DNA of 64,000 nt from Chrysoperla carnea. Taxonomy: Eukaryota > Arthropoda > Insecta > Neuroptera > Chrysopidae. How positions within the stretch are numbered: position 1 is the stretch's first letter; each line of letters begins with the position of its first letter. Of the stretch, positions 10,507 through 22,300 are shown one piece after another. A program made the position numbers and the translations under genes. The notes beneath the pieces are model-generated. The model worked only from the letters and a program-made list of their open reading frames with translations, was not told the DNA's origin and ran no database searches. The DNA lies in assembly GCF_905475395.1 (NCBI RefSeq), contig NC_058342.1:22912640-22976639 (forward strand). Direction: 5' to 3'.

Positions 10507-11235
10507 GTAATTGATTTTGGATCGTCTTGTTATGAGCACCAACGAATTTATACCTATGTGCAATCGCGATTTTATCGTGCACCCGAAGTAATATTAGGCG
10601 CACGATATGGTATGCCAATCGATATGTGGTCGTTAGGATGTATTCTCGCTGAATTATTAACTGGTTTTCCATTGTTACCCGGTGAAGATGAAAGCGATCA
10701 ATTAGCATGTATTATAGAATTAATTGGTATGCCACCAAAAAGTCTACTCGATTCAGCCAAACGAACAAAGAATTTCATCAGTTCAAAAGGTTTTCCACGT
10801 TATTGCACCGCAAGTACTTTACCAGACGGTACAACCGTTTTAAGTGGTGGATTATCACGCCGTGGTAAAGCGCGTGGACCACCTGGATCACGTGATTTAA
10901 AGCGTGCGCTTAAAGGATGTGATGATGCATTATTTTTGGATTTTATTCGACGTTGTTTGGAATGGGATCCTGAATATCGTATGACACCTAGTGCCGCGTT
11001 ACGACATTCGTGGCTACGTAGACGTTTACCGCGTGCACCACATGATGCTACGCTTCAAGCAGCTCGAGCTGCGTCTTGTTCGCGCGCCGCTGCCAAAGTG
11101 GGTACACTTGCAACAACTGCGCCATCATTACATACAACGCACAAACTACGCACTCAATTGTCCGATGATCGTTCGAGCACAATACATTCAAGACACAGCA
11201 ATCATTCTAGTGGAAAATTGCCAAGTATTACGTAG
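10507..11235 (+). CDS. DYRK2: DYRK2-type dual-specificity kinase, last coding exon
   Basis: This 242-residue C-terminal exon comes from a class II DYRK kinase, which autophosphorylates on a tyrosine while being made and then phosphorylates Ser/Thr substrates. It opens in phase 0 right after an acceptor (TTTATTTCAG, ending 10506). The catalytic landmarks run in order: DFG (residues 3-5), activation-loop YTY (15-17), SRFYRAPE (20-27), DMWSLGC (39-45), LLPGEDE, and the CMGC insert SSKGFPRYC. Next come WDPEYRMTP and [11 protein letters not shown], which close the C-lobe. The tail holds a KLRTQL motif like that of vertebrate DYRK2 and ends KLPSIT. The N-terminal region, the N-lobe and the HRD loop are missing and must lie upstream of the window, so positions 1-10506 are probably intron. 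AATAAA at 11577-11582 is a candidate poly(A) signal. The family assignment is firm; DYRK2 versus DYRK3/4 is inferred. Confidence 0.95.
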   Translation, partial: VIDFGSSCYEHQRIYTYVQSRFYRAPEVILGARYGMPIDMWSLGCILAELLTGFPLLPGEDESDQLACIIELIGMPPKSLLDSAKRTKNFISSKGFPRYCTASTLPDGTTVLSGGLSRRGKARGPPGSRDLKRALKGCDDALFLDFIRRCLEWDPEYRMTPSAALRHSWLRRRLPRAPHDATLQAARAASCSRAAAKVGTLATTAPSLHTTHKLRTQLSDDRSSTIHSRHSNHSSGKLPSIT

Positions 11236-11576
11236 CAGAATATGTGTCTTTCACAAACTGTGTAAGTGTCCTAACAATGTCTGTTCTATGCTCCCATCAT
11301 ATAATTAATTTAAACAAAACACTAATTAATCGTAAAATTATTAATTCTTATAAAAAAAAAATTAAATTATTATTCGTTGCGAAAAAGTGCTAAACAATTC
11401 CAATGATTTGTTCAAAACTATTCGAAGTGAGAAAAGCTTTAACACCGCTTTATTTTTTAAAGCTTGAAAATTTCTTAAAACACGATTTTACAATATAATT
11501 AGAGCTGGAAATAAATAATTTCTACGAAGCTCAGAGGGAACTTCATACAAAGTGAAATATTATTTTAAACTTGAAT

Positions 11577-11582
11577 AATAAA
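11577..11582 (+). terminator. Candidate polyadenylation signal of the DYRK gene
   Basis: AATAAA lies 342 bp after the stop codon. Other weaker variants (ATTAAA) occur nearby in this AT-rich stretch, so the choice is tentative. Confidence 0.3.
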
Positions 11583-11589
11583 GATCAAA

Positions 11590-12690
11590 AATTTGTAAAA
11601 ATATCGCCAATCTTAACCAAAAAGTTCCTGAAATGTCTCAATATCTATCAATTCCGAAAGTTCATAAAAAGGTAATACTAATAAAAGTCGATTTCGGGAG
11701 CTTTTATCTTAAAAATATTCGTCAGAGCACGATAGTGGGATAAGAATCTTTGAAAGACTTTCTTCTTACGTGAATTTTTTGGCAGATATTAGTTTCTGAA
11801 CACGTGTTTTATTATCAGTTTTTGATACCCTGTTTTGAAAAACAAGGTCCTGGTAATCATTGAGATTTATTGAATTTATCGTAAATTTTTACGATCAAAA
11901 TTTTTTGCAATTTTAGTTTTAATTTTTGTTTAAAATTTAATCGAATTATTTGTAAATAAATTTCTAAATTAATTTGTGGTAAAATTGATTCCAATCTTAA
12001 ATAAATTGTAAATAAACTGATTTCATTTTCCAGTTGTGGAAATGACTGACTGCTCTGAGAATACCAAAAATAAAAATTTGTAAAGCTTGCTTTTCAAGTT
12101 TTCTTTTTATTTCTCAACTTTTAATTAAAATTAAAAAAATTTTAAAATATCGCCAATATTAACCAGAAAGGTTCTGAAATGTCTCAGTATTTATCAATTC
12201 CGAAAACGCGGATTGAGAATTCAAATTCGGATTGAGATTTGAAATAAAAGATAATAATACTCGATTTCGGGAACTTATCGCACGAAAATCGAATGCGAAT
12301 ATCAGTAGAATAAGAATCTTTGAAAGTCTTTCTCTTTAGGTGAATTTTTTGCCAGATATTAGTTTCTGAAGACGTGTTTTATTATCAGTTTTTGATACCC
12401 TTTTTTGAAAAACAAGGTCTTGATAATTATTGAGATTAATTGAATTTATCGAAAGTTTTTGTAATCAAAACTTTTGCAAGGTCCTTTCTTAAATAATTTT
12501 AGATTAAGTCGATTTTTTGGGAGTTTCTTATTGATTCGGAAACGTCCTTTAATTTTAATTTTTGTTTAAAATTTAATAGAAGTATTTGTAAATGAATTCC
12601 CCTCTAAATTCAATTCAATTGAAAAGTGATTTCAATCTGAAATAAATTGTAAATAAACTAATTTTATTTTCCAGTTGTAGAAAACATCGA
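11590..12690. repeat. Tandem duplication, unit about 570 bp, downstream of DYRK
   Basis: The two copies share AAATATCGCCAAT, TGAAATGTCTCA, TATCAATTCCGAAA, TTTATTATCAGTTTTTGATA and CAGATATTAGTTTCTGAA. The last motif is at 11783 and 12353, which gives the period. The first copy is shorter by indels. It lies within or just after the likely 3' untranslated region. Confidence 0.7.
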
Positions 12691-12699
12691 ATGACTGAC

Positions 12700-13504
12700 A
12701 GCTCGATGTAAAAATTCGAAAATTCAATTTCGATAATTTGTAATATTCGAGTAAAATTAACGAACAATCATTGGAATTAAAAAGTTTCTTTTAAAAATGA
12801 ATTTTTTGTTCTTAGTAAGACCAATCAATATTATAATTAATTCAATCGATATAAAAAAAAAGGCGGCGCGCGAATTCTCATCTCTTTTTTTATTTAAGTG
12901 TGACCTTTTTTGTCTTTAGTTTGGGTTTTTCTTTTGTGAATCTTTTTTGAAACAACCTTTGATGACAAAAAAAAAATAGACTTAAGTGTAATCATTATTC
13001 GTAATTATCAAATTTTTTTTTTAGTTAAATTGTATATACGACTTAATTATTTTATAGTATAAATCCATACAAAAATCGATCCACCATCTTTAGTAAAGAT
13101 GCCTATAAGGTTATGCTTCATCAATGAAGGCAATTCGTTTTTATTTACTTTGATATTTAAGTAAGCTGTCGAAAAATGTATGTTTTTTTACGAAGATCGA
13201 ATCTACGACTCTTGATATTCCGAATCAGCCACTGACCGAAGAATTTTACATAGACCGAAAATTTTATAGACCCGGGGAGTATTGTTGTAATTACGAGTCG
13301 ATTGAGTTTGTCGACTATACAGGAGTTGTTTGGTTCTGAAGTTTTTAGCCTTTGGAAAGTTGGAAAATGGGACACTATTAAAGAAATTTTTTTCGATTTA
13401 TTTTTTCCTAAATCCTATTTCTTCATTTTTTATTAATTATTTTAAAGCTCTGAAAAAGCTATTTTCGTAGCTGGATAAATCGAATCTAACTTGCGCGAGC
13501 AGAT
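12700..13504. other. Non-coding stretch, no recognisable feature
   Basis: I see no gene, RNA or clear repeat. A 72-codon open frame on the - strand (13375-13157) has no recognisable content. Confidence 0.45.
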
Positions 13505-13853
13505 CCCTGATAAAAAATTCCGGTTCATAATGCGGAAATTTCCAATTCAACCAATCGGAATGAATAGGATTCAATTGTAAAAAAAGTTTTGATTCATTCC
13601 TATTCATTCAAATTGAAACAAATTAAAATTTTGAATTGAAATTTAATTGAAATAAATCGGGTTTAATTGGAAAAAAAATTCCAATTCATTCCGATTGAAT
13701 CGAATAGAACTAATCGAAAATTTCTAATTGGATGCAATTCATGAATGGGATCAAATTAGAAATTTCATATTGGATTCTATTGGATTGAATTGGAATTCAA
13801 TCGGAATGAATTGGAAATTTAAATTGTAATTCAATCGGACTTTTTTATCAGGG
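13505..13853. mobile_element. CCTGATAAAA-ended MITE, copy 1
   Basis: The ends are CCCTGATAAAAAATTCCG and CGGACTTTTTTATCAGGG. The interior is a low-complexity array of AATTGGAA / TTCCAATT and GAATCGGAAT-like words that can fold on itself throughout. Further copies lie at 28194-28368 and 29034-29382. Confidence 0.65.
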
Positions 13854-14270
13854 ATGGAGCCTTAAATTAATGGTAGATGTACAAATTTTGAAAAAAGATT
13901 TAAAACTTTAATAATTCGAAAAAAGTTTTGTTAAATATTGTATGTATGGCTTGAAGCAGGAAAGTGAATTTACAGTATTTTGTGACTTAGAGGAATATTT
14001 CTCGTTCGAAATGACAGAGGTCGTGGATTCGATTCTCACCAAAAAGTATGTCTTCATATCAAGTATCTTATAAAAACTCTCGTATAATGCCACTTCGAAG
14101 AATTTTAAAATGTTTTCTAGAATTTATGTATGGATTTTCACTGTAAATTAATCGAAAATTGAATTCGCATTAAACAAATTTGTTTCAATTGAACAAATAT
14201 TTTATCGATTTGCGTGTAATAATGACGCATATTTATATATATTTTTTTTTAAAATGAACTGTCTTCCTAA

Positions 14271-14779
14271 TTTTTATTTCCATTAATGACTTTTTTAATT
14301 ATTTAAAAAAATTTTTTATTTTATTTCCATTAATGACGTTTTTAAATGATTTTAAGAAAATTGTATATAAAAATTCCTGTAAATTAGTCAGGGAAACGTG
14401 GAATTTTTATATTGCGCTGGATTAGGGTGATTATTTACGGTTTTTCAAGGAATAGACTATTAGACAGAAAGCTTAAATCACATTTATTCGATAAAAAAAA
14501 TCGGTTTTTAATAAAAAATTATTAACGTTTTAAATGATTTTAAAATATTTTTCTTTTTTTTTTCCTTTAATGACTTTTTAACTGATTTAAAAAAATTTTT
14601 AAATTTTATTTCCATTAACGACGTTTTTAAATGATTTTAAGAAAAATGTATTTAAAAATTCCTGTTAATTAGTCAGGGAAACATGGAATTTTTATAGTGC
14701 ACTGGATGATGGTAATTATTTACGGGTTTTCAAGGAATAGACTATTAGACAGAAAGCTTAAATCACATTGATTCGATAG
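14271..14779. repeat. Tandem duplication, period 285 bp
   Basis: The copies (about 14271-14493 and 14557-14779) share ATTTCCATTAA, GACGTTTTTAAATGATTTTA, TTAGTCAGGGAAAC, TCAAGGAATAGACTATTAG and GACAGAAAGCTTAAATCACA. Confidence 0.75.
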
Positions 14780-14793
14780 TTTTGATTAAAAGG

Positions 14794-15420
14794 CACTGTG
14801 AACTATTTTTACAAAATTTCAAATTTTTCTTCCTACTTTTTCGGAAAATCGGGCTAAAAAGTTGAGTATTTAGTAAACAAACCGAGTTAATTTCTTTTTT
14901 GATTAGAGGGGGGGTGGTATTTTGAGGTGAAAATTTAAAAATTTTTCGATTTTAACCATAACTTCTTAAAATGGATTTTAACCATAACTTCAATTCGAAA
15001 GCAAAAAAACGCGTCTTTCTAGCGTATATAGAAGAAAAAATTATACTAGCCTCATTATTCTGTCGTGAATAGCAGTGTAAAGGGAGATTCTACCCCCAGG
15101 ATAAAAAGGCAAACATCCTTCACTCATTTAGCTCGTTTGGATATTAAAATAAATTATGGCGTATGTACTTTTCTTATGTGCAAGCTACTACCGCGATATT
15201 CTTCTACTTCGCGGTCTATACCGCGTTGTTGTCTACATCTCTCTTGCTCTAACTTATCAATCTTCCATAACACTCGAAATGTTTTTTATTGTAAATCCAA
15301 ACTATTCAGTTTTTGCTTTTAAAATAAAAATTTTCGGGAGAAAGAGGCGGAGAACTACCAGTATCTTTATAAATTACGCTCTATATTTTATTTTGGTGTA
15401 TGAGCTATTTTATTGTAAAG
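14794..15420. other. Non-coding stretch, no recognisable gene
   Basis: Two overlapping open frames of 85 and 94 codons at 15065-15440 on the + strand have no family resemblance, and their 3' part runs into the repeat that follows. Confidence 0.4.
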
Positions 15421-15640
15421 TTTCATTCAAATCCATTTAGTAGTTTTTTCGTGAAAAGCGTAACAAATAAACTCAATTTCTCATTTATAATATATGGAGA
15501 CTATTTTTATCAATTATAGCCTATGTGTTATTCTAATTTATGACCTATACTATTGAAAAGTTTCATTTAAATCCATTCAATAGTTTTTCCGTGAAAGCGT
15601 AACAAACAAACGAACTCATTTTCGCATTTATAATATACTA
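15421..15640 (-). mobile_element. Abutting Helitron-type ends and a two-copy repeat
   Basis: TTTCATT.AAATCCATT, then AGTTTTT and CGTGAAA.GCGTAACAAA, occurs at 15421 and 15561 (140-bp period). The second copy runs into CGCATTTATAATATA and directly into ACTAGCTTGATACCCGTCCG. On the - strand this reads as a Helitron 3' terminus (CGGACGGGTATCAAG, then CTAGT at 15637) followed at once by the TATATTATAAATGCGAAAA start typical of insect Helitrons. Two elements therefore appear joined end to end. Confidence 0.45.
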
Positions 15641-16494
15641 GCTTGATACCCGTCCGCAATGTGATTTATTCCGTCTAAATAGTGTAATCCTTTAAAACGC
15701 TGTTATCTATTAATATCCTGATTTGTATATGTTAAGATCAAAGAACGAAAATGTTCATTGAGTAAAAAAATAGTCCACAACATGTTGTGATTTCTTTTTA
15801 AAACTTGATTTTTAAATGCTTAATTAGACATTTTCCCAACTTAATTTGGGTTGACTTAACACGTGTTGATTTAGCACGAGTGTGATATTTGTTTTAAAGA
15901 AATCATAACCAAAAACCAAAGATCGAAAGCATTTTATATAAAAGAACTTACAGTCAAAATCGGGTCTACAACATTGAAGGGATCTTATAGTACACGTAAA
16001 GTAAGACTAAATATGACAGTTTGGCGGCAAAATAACTTTGTTAATTAACTTTATTTTGGTACTAGAAATTAAGATCTGCCGAATCCTACCAAAATTTAGG
16101 CGGTATAAGCAAGGAGGAAATTAAAAAATATGCAAACTACAAAAAAAAAACATTTATTAGACTTTCAAAAATTTGGAAAATTTTGATAGTATTTTCTAGA
16201 ATTTTTCCAGAATGTCTCAAAAGACCACTAGTTGAAGTTACCTGAAAATTTTCAACTCTACGTTTTACTACAAAACACAAAATTTTAATTTTTTCAAATA
16301 AAAAAATATTTTTGTATTTTTTTTAATCAGTTTTAAGCAAAAAAGTACTCTTGTGATTTTTTCTTTAGACGCTTAATTTTTGAAATAAAAACTCTTGAAA
16401 AATTAAAAATGCAAAATTCGATTTTAAGAACCATGTTTTTTTTATTTCAATCTCTGAAGAAATTCGTTTAGCTAACGTAGCTCCTGCGCTACGA

Positions 16495-16745
16495 ATTTTT
16501 GATCGTTATAGACCACTAATTCTAATTATGGCTGGTCGCTATAACCGACATGTTGTTGAACATAGATGTTTACCTCAAGGTACCTTCAAAACCGACAGGA
16601 AATTTTGCTATCACCATGGAAAAGTCAGAGAATTTATAGTCGTTATAAACGATTAATTCTAATTTTGGTTGGTCACTATAACCGACATATCGTTGAACAT
16701 AACCTTGTAAATTCAACATTATAAGCGATGTTGCTATTGCCGATT
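16495..16745. repeat. Two direct repeats of about 130 bp
   Basis: ACTAATTCTAATTATGGCTG with GTCGCTATAACCGACAT and GTTGAACATA at about 16513-16565 recurs at about 16650-16702 with few changes (GATTAATTCTAATTTTGGTTG, CACTATAACCGACATAT). Confidence 0.55.
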
Positions 16746-17080
16746 TTGACTGTACTAAAATTTGTTTATCTATAAAATTTGAATTATTTGGAATTATTGA
16801 TTTTATAAGTTTTAATAAATATGGACATCAGCTGCGTGATAATTTAATCATTTATTTATTTTTAATTATCGATTATCGATTATTGATTTTTCCTTTTATC
16901 CATAAATTTTTAAATCATCGAATCTTGAAGAATTTTACTATAATCGTAAGATCGAAAATATAGTTCTTTAAAATAATAATCAAATCAAGAAAACGTCCAG
17001 CAGAAAAGAGATTTATCGATATCCCTGAAAACTAAAGAGTAGATTCTTAAAGAGTGTTATAAATTAGAAGTCTATTAAAT

Positions 17081-17215
17081 TTAGTCCCAAGTTTGTAACG
17101 CTTAGAAATATTGATGGTACGAACAAAAATTTGGTATATGCATAAATTTTATCTAATTATTACCTTTTGTGTTTGTCAGTTATCACGATAACTCAAAAAC
17201 AAAGCACATCTTCTC
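17081..17215 (+). mobile_element. Family X repeat, truncated head
   Basis: It matches the family X head from TTTAGTCCCAAGTTTGTAAC to the region of ATCACGATAACTCAAAAAC, then diverges. It faces the inverted copy that follows at 17496-17969. Confidence 0.55.
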
Positions 17216-17413
17216 TACAATCAGGTTTTCTACACTCAGCGGTTTAGGCTGTGCGTTGATCCTTCAGTCAGGACAAAGCATTTTATATGAATAGATTGTA
17301 TTCGAATTTTGTGGCACAATACTCATAATGAGACAACAACCTTAAGTTACTTTTAGTTTCATTTCCGGAGTAGCCAAAATAAAAATTAATATTTGATTTT
17401 TTTATTTACATCA

Positions 17414-17441
17414 AAGTCTCTCGATTATAATCGAGAGACTT
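17414..17441. repeat. Perfect 28-bp palindrome
   Basis: The half-site AAGTCTCTCGATTA is followed directly by its reverse complement with no loop. It lies between the two family X pieces. Confidence 0.8.
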
Positions 17442-17495
17442 CAACTAAATATTGACAAATATCTTGTCTAGTAATCTTACTTAAAGAGGATTGAA

Positions 17496-17969
17496 AACAA
17501 GTGAAAACAAACAATTGACTGAATTAATTGTTGAAATACCATGTATAGACAGTGTTGATTACTCTGTCACATTACACATACATACAAGTCACACAATTTG
17601 CGCTCTCACGGGTAAACAGTGATGTTTACGAAAAAATGTTCCAACCGGAAATTTGTTTGTTTAATTTTTTATAAGGAACATTTTTTACATTTAAACTTTT
17701 GTTTTATCTCTGACGGTTTACAAGATGGGTCCTACGAAGCCAAGACCCAATTGACCTATGTTGCTTATTCACGAACTTGACCTCACTTTTTACGTCCTCA
17801 GCACGCTATAAAAATTTGATATCTCTTTTCAGCTTGATATCTCTTTTCGTTTTTGAGTAATCGTGATGACAACCGGAAATGGACTAATTAGGCGATTTTA
17901 TGAACGTTAAGCGTTACAAAGTTGGGACTAAACTTAGTATATCTTGGTATATTTCATATACATGGTATA
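17496..17969 (-). mobile_element. Family X repeat, near full length, inverted
   Basis: Read on the - strand, it begins ATACCATGTATATGAAATAT and passes TTTAGTCCCAACTTTGTAAC and AGATATCAAGCTGAAAAG. It ends at TTTTCACTTGTT. The same order of motifs as at 3952-4487 confirms one family. Confidence 0.65.
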
Positions 17970-18292
17970 AAAATACACTCGAACCTGGACCTCTTGGATT
18001 CATGCCAAGCGCCCTACCAATCGGTCCGGGTTCGAGTAAATTTTTTTCAATTCTCTTTAATTGATATTTGATAATTTAAAAAAATACATTATTTTTCGTC
18101 TTATCGAAAGTGCTTTGTTCATTTTACCAACGATTTCCTTACTTTTGGATTTTTATATCAAATAATTTAATTTAGAATTTCTTAGAATCCACTCTTTATT
18201 CCATTACCTACTATTTTATTACAAAGTTTTCTTATTTTAAACAATATTTTATTATGATAGATCGCGTCAATTCTATTCTATTTTTAAAAATT

Positions 18293-18511
18293 TAATATTT
18301 TTGTTTGGACTCAAATTAACGCTAAAATATTTATATAATGGAAGAAAACCATTTTTTTTTAGTGAATGAACAAAACATGTTTCGAAAGATGTGTGTTTCT
18401 TCTTCAGAAGTATACGTCTGAAAAAGAAAGAAACATTTTTTCCCCCTTATACAAAAAATTATTTATTTTAAATATTTTGGCGTCAATTTAAATCCAAACA
18501 AAAATATTTCA
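18293..18511. mobile_element. Hairpin MITE, arms about 45 bp
   Basis: The left arm AATATTTTTGTTTGGACTC continues AAATTAACGCTAAAATATTTA. The right arm is TAAATATTTTGGCGTCAATT followed by TAAATCCAAACAAAAATATT. A second, inner hairpin (TTTCTTCTTCAGA / TCTGAAAAAGAAAGAAA) lies near 18397-18436. Confidence 0.6.
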
Positions 18512-19194
18512 AGATATTTTAATCGATTTTAAATTATATTTTATCAAACATTTAATTATTTAGTCATTTTGTTGCATGCAATCCAAATAAATGAAATCAT
18601 TTTCATGGAAATATCATCGACGTGACCGATGATTCAAGAAAATCATTCAATTTATATGACACATTTTATAAAACCGTCATAAACGATACAGTCAAAAATG
18701 TTTAAAACGACATCTGTATTAATTATATTTAAGTGAAATATTACTATGCACTAATTCGGTGACTTACTAAAAATAATATTTCCTCGTCCCGACCCGGGTC
18801 TCACTATTAAAGGAGAAGTATTTATGTGACAAGGTGAAAATTTTTGACATTTTCTATTACGGATAGAACTAATTTTCACGCATGGGATATAGATTATTGT
18901 TTAAGTAGATTTATTTAAAAAAAATCTTATAAAATTCACAGATAGTGCCAAAATTTGATAACGCGTTTTAAATTTTTATTATTCTTCCCAATTCTGCTTA
19001 AAATGTCTGTAACTCTGTCAATTTTTAGAATTTTAACTTGTGTAAACTGTGGGAAAAGGGTGAACTCCTCTAATTTTTTGAAGTGAAACTTCTTAAAGCT
19101 CAACACTCAAAAATTGAATACAGAGAGTGAATCGGTAAAAAAAAACGTGACTTTATCATATTGGATTGTTACGAAACTTGAAACACCGCCTCTT
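18512..19194. other. Non-coding stretch, no recognisable feature
   Basis: The sequence is AT-rich with no coding potential seen on either strand. Confidence 0.45.
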
Positions 19195-19335
19195 CTTTCC
19201 ATTCAACGGTAGCGCTCGTGTACTAAAATTTAACAATAGTTCTATTTACCATTCATAGATGGCGATCGTGTACAAAAATATAACAATAAATCCATTTCTC
19301 ATTCACGAATGGCGCTTGCGTTCTAAATGGGCAAA
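19195..19335. repeat. Three-copy tandem repeat, unit about 55-60 bp
   Basis: CCATTCAACGGTAGCGCTCG, CCATTCATAGATGGCGATCG and CATTCACGAATGGCGCTTGC start successive units. The first two continue TGTAC.AAAAT.TAACAATA. The core is GC-richer than the surroundings. Confidence 0.6.
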
Positions 19336-22300
19336 ATATGAAATTTTAAAAAGAATTACATACAAAATTATTTATTTACAATATTTATTTCTATTTATTG
19401 TCATTTAACATAATTAATTATAAATATTTATAATTTATAAAAACTTTTTTTTCAATGTAAAGCGAGTGACGTTTCACTTCTGTCCTGGATCCCCTGACCC
19501 AAACAAAGCTATTTTTGTGTCATTTCATGTAAAAAATGTCTAAATAATATTAAAAATTAAATTTTTTATCTTACCAGAATCCCAAACAGATGTCACTATA
19601 AACAATTTTGATTGTATATATTATTTTATAAAAATAAAAAAATTAATGACATTTCAATTGAAACAAATTTAAACTTTTGAATTCAAACCAAAAAAATTTT
19701 TTTTTTTTTAAATTATGCATTTCTTAGCGTTATATAAAAAATAACTTGTTTCTTCAAAAAAAGTTGGGAATTTTTTGTGTTTTTTCTTTTGTTTTGTTAT
19801 TGTGTGTGGGGTTGAGACAGAAAGGGATAACGAAAGGGGTTCGTAACCCCCCTTAGAAGAGGGTTTGACCCTCCCATTATAGCATGTATTATAATTACAA
19901 TTCAGTATAATGATATTAAAAAAAATATATGAAAAAAATAAGTAAATCCTTTTTTTTCTAAATATTTAAAAAAAAACATTATATCTAGCCCTCCCTTGCA
20001 TGTTTGATTAAGTGAAGAACGCTCCACTTTTTTTACTCTACAGAAAGTTTATTCCTTAATTAATGCGAGAGATGAAAATTCGAAAATATATCCATCCTTG
20101 GATTTTCCTTCGAGCCAACATGAGATACAATACAGACAATTGTTTAAATACCCTGTTTTTTGTGTATTGAAATACGAAAAAAAATAATTTGTTTTTTAAA
20201 ATTGTAATATTCTGCTGCGTTGAAATTTTCTCCCAGTCTTGGATCGATTCTACTAACAGAGCTAATTGTCTAACCATCATGTATGTGATATCATGAAATT
20301 AAAGATTTTCATCTGAATTTTCGGCAAGTGAATTGGGTTTGTTGAAAAATATTTCAAAACGAAAAGTTTACTTTTGCTATGGAATTTTTTCTGGAACTAT
20401 TTATCTTTTCATAATTTCGAAGAAAGCTAAGGAACCTTAAATTGAGTTTTACCTCAATCTATCAAGAAAATTAGAAGCAAAAAACTTTTATATTTTTGAG
20501 AAAATATCTGGAAATGTTAAACAATGCATGTTCGCACTCAAAAATTTTAATAGGGTCGCCATGTTTACCTCGTTTCACGGGAAGAGTACAATTTTTAGAG
20601 ATAGTTCGGACTACTTTTTTTCACTTTGAATTTCGATTGTACTTTTATCACAAGTTTCAAAATCGAAGGATAAATGTAAGTCCATCTCGAAATTATTTCA
20701 GAAAAATATTCCTAACGATTGTTGGCGATTATGACCGATTATATAATGAGTTATTTACAACAGTGAACATTTAAAAATTTTTATAGCTTCGAAAAAAGGC
20801 CGAATTCAGCCACAACAGTCAGCGTACGGTCATGCAATTTTCTGCAATCTACCCAATCTGTCTGTCCCACTTAGAAATAATTTTCTTTTTTGTAAAATAA
20901 TGGAATATTCCTACTGTATTGTAAAAAAAGATGGGTTTTGTTCATTCATTTCAGTCAATATGTATTAAAATTGGATAAAGATCGGATCAGTAAAGATCTG
21001 AAACGTTCGACCTTCGATGATACATCCAAGTGAATATAAATTCTATGCTATTTTTGCATCATCAACAAAAGTTAACAAATTTTCTCACATTAATAACTCC
21101 GAAAAATAAACAAAAGACCTAACGTTGAGCTTTTTTTGGGAAAATTCGAAAAAAAAAATGTACACGTGATTTGGTTTTATTACACTTATATTAAACACTA
21201 AGTTTAAGGCCCCTACACGTCGATAATTGTATAGATCTGTATTACTTTAATTAAAAATTAAATAAATTCAGAAAATTTGGCTGTTTTTCCCACCAATAAC
21301 TTGAAAAATAATTATGCAAACTTCTGAGATTCATCACTAAAGTCATATTTTCTCCTCAATACATGCTCTTTGCTACTAGATTTGTTACTTTGCTACTTTT
21401 TTCATAGAAATCCGAAGTAACACAATTCAATTTTGTAGGGCTATAGAGGTTTGCGATTAGGGGTGCTGACAACCCCTTAAATTTGACATAGGCTCTAGTT
21501 CAATTTGGGTCTAGAGATTCACAAATCCTAAAAAAATCACTAAAAACTTGATTTTTCAGCATAAAAAAGAAGGAAGGGGGGGTTGGAAGTTGGCACCTCC
21601 AAAAAGAGGCACTTCTCTGATACTAATTTTAAACCATCTAGCTCAATTTCCGTATCCGAAGAATAATCAACGGGGCTCTATTAATACGACTCCTTTGTCC
21701 GTCTGTCTGACAGTGGGCTGCATGTTATAAACCGCAATACTTAGGCAGTAGAAATTTTGAGTCTTTATTATCCCGCTATAACAACAAATAAAAACCAAGA
21801 ACCAAGATGGCGAATTCCAAAATAGTCGCCAAACAAAATGGCGACAAATAATGTTTCGTGTACGATTTTAGTTATTTTTTGAGTTATTGATGCGCAAAAA
21901 TTTCGACATTTTTAACAGGATTTTTAGAACCAATTTCTAGCAAATTTTTCGATGGTTTAATTCAACGAAGATTCATGGATCTCTTTGATCATTACTTGTT
22001 CGATCTGTATCCTGTTTTAAATGGTGGCTGGCATCACTGCCCTATTTTAAAATAATTAAAAAAAAAGTGATCTCTGAAGCAATTTTACCCTAATAATTTT
22101 TGTTTAGGACTGACTTTATAATTATTATTTTCTAAATGCCGACACTATTTATATATTACGCTTGTCGGACAGAACTGATTAATAAACACGACTTCAGACG
22201 AATTTAATTTCTTTTTCGAGGAAAATCTTCTATTTAATTAATTAAAATAGTTAAGGGTGTTGTAGCGAAAATGAAAAAAAAAAAAATAATGAAACTTTTT

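Noticed and set aside
13978..14046. tRNA-like stretch with a GGATTCGATTCTC B-box
   Set aside because: No proper A box or cloverleaf; at best an old SINE scrap.
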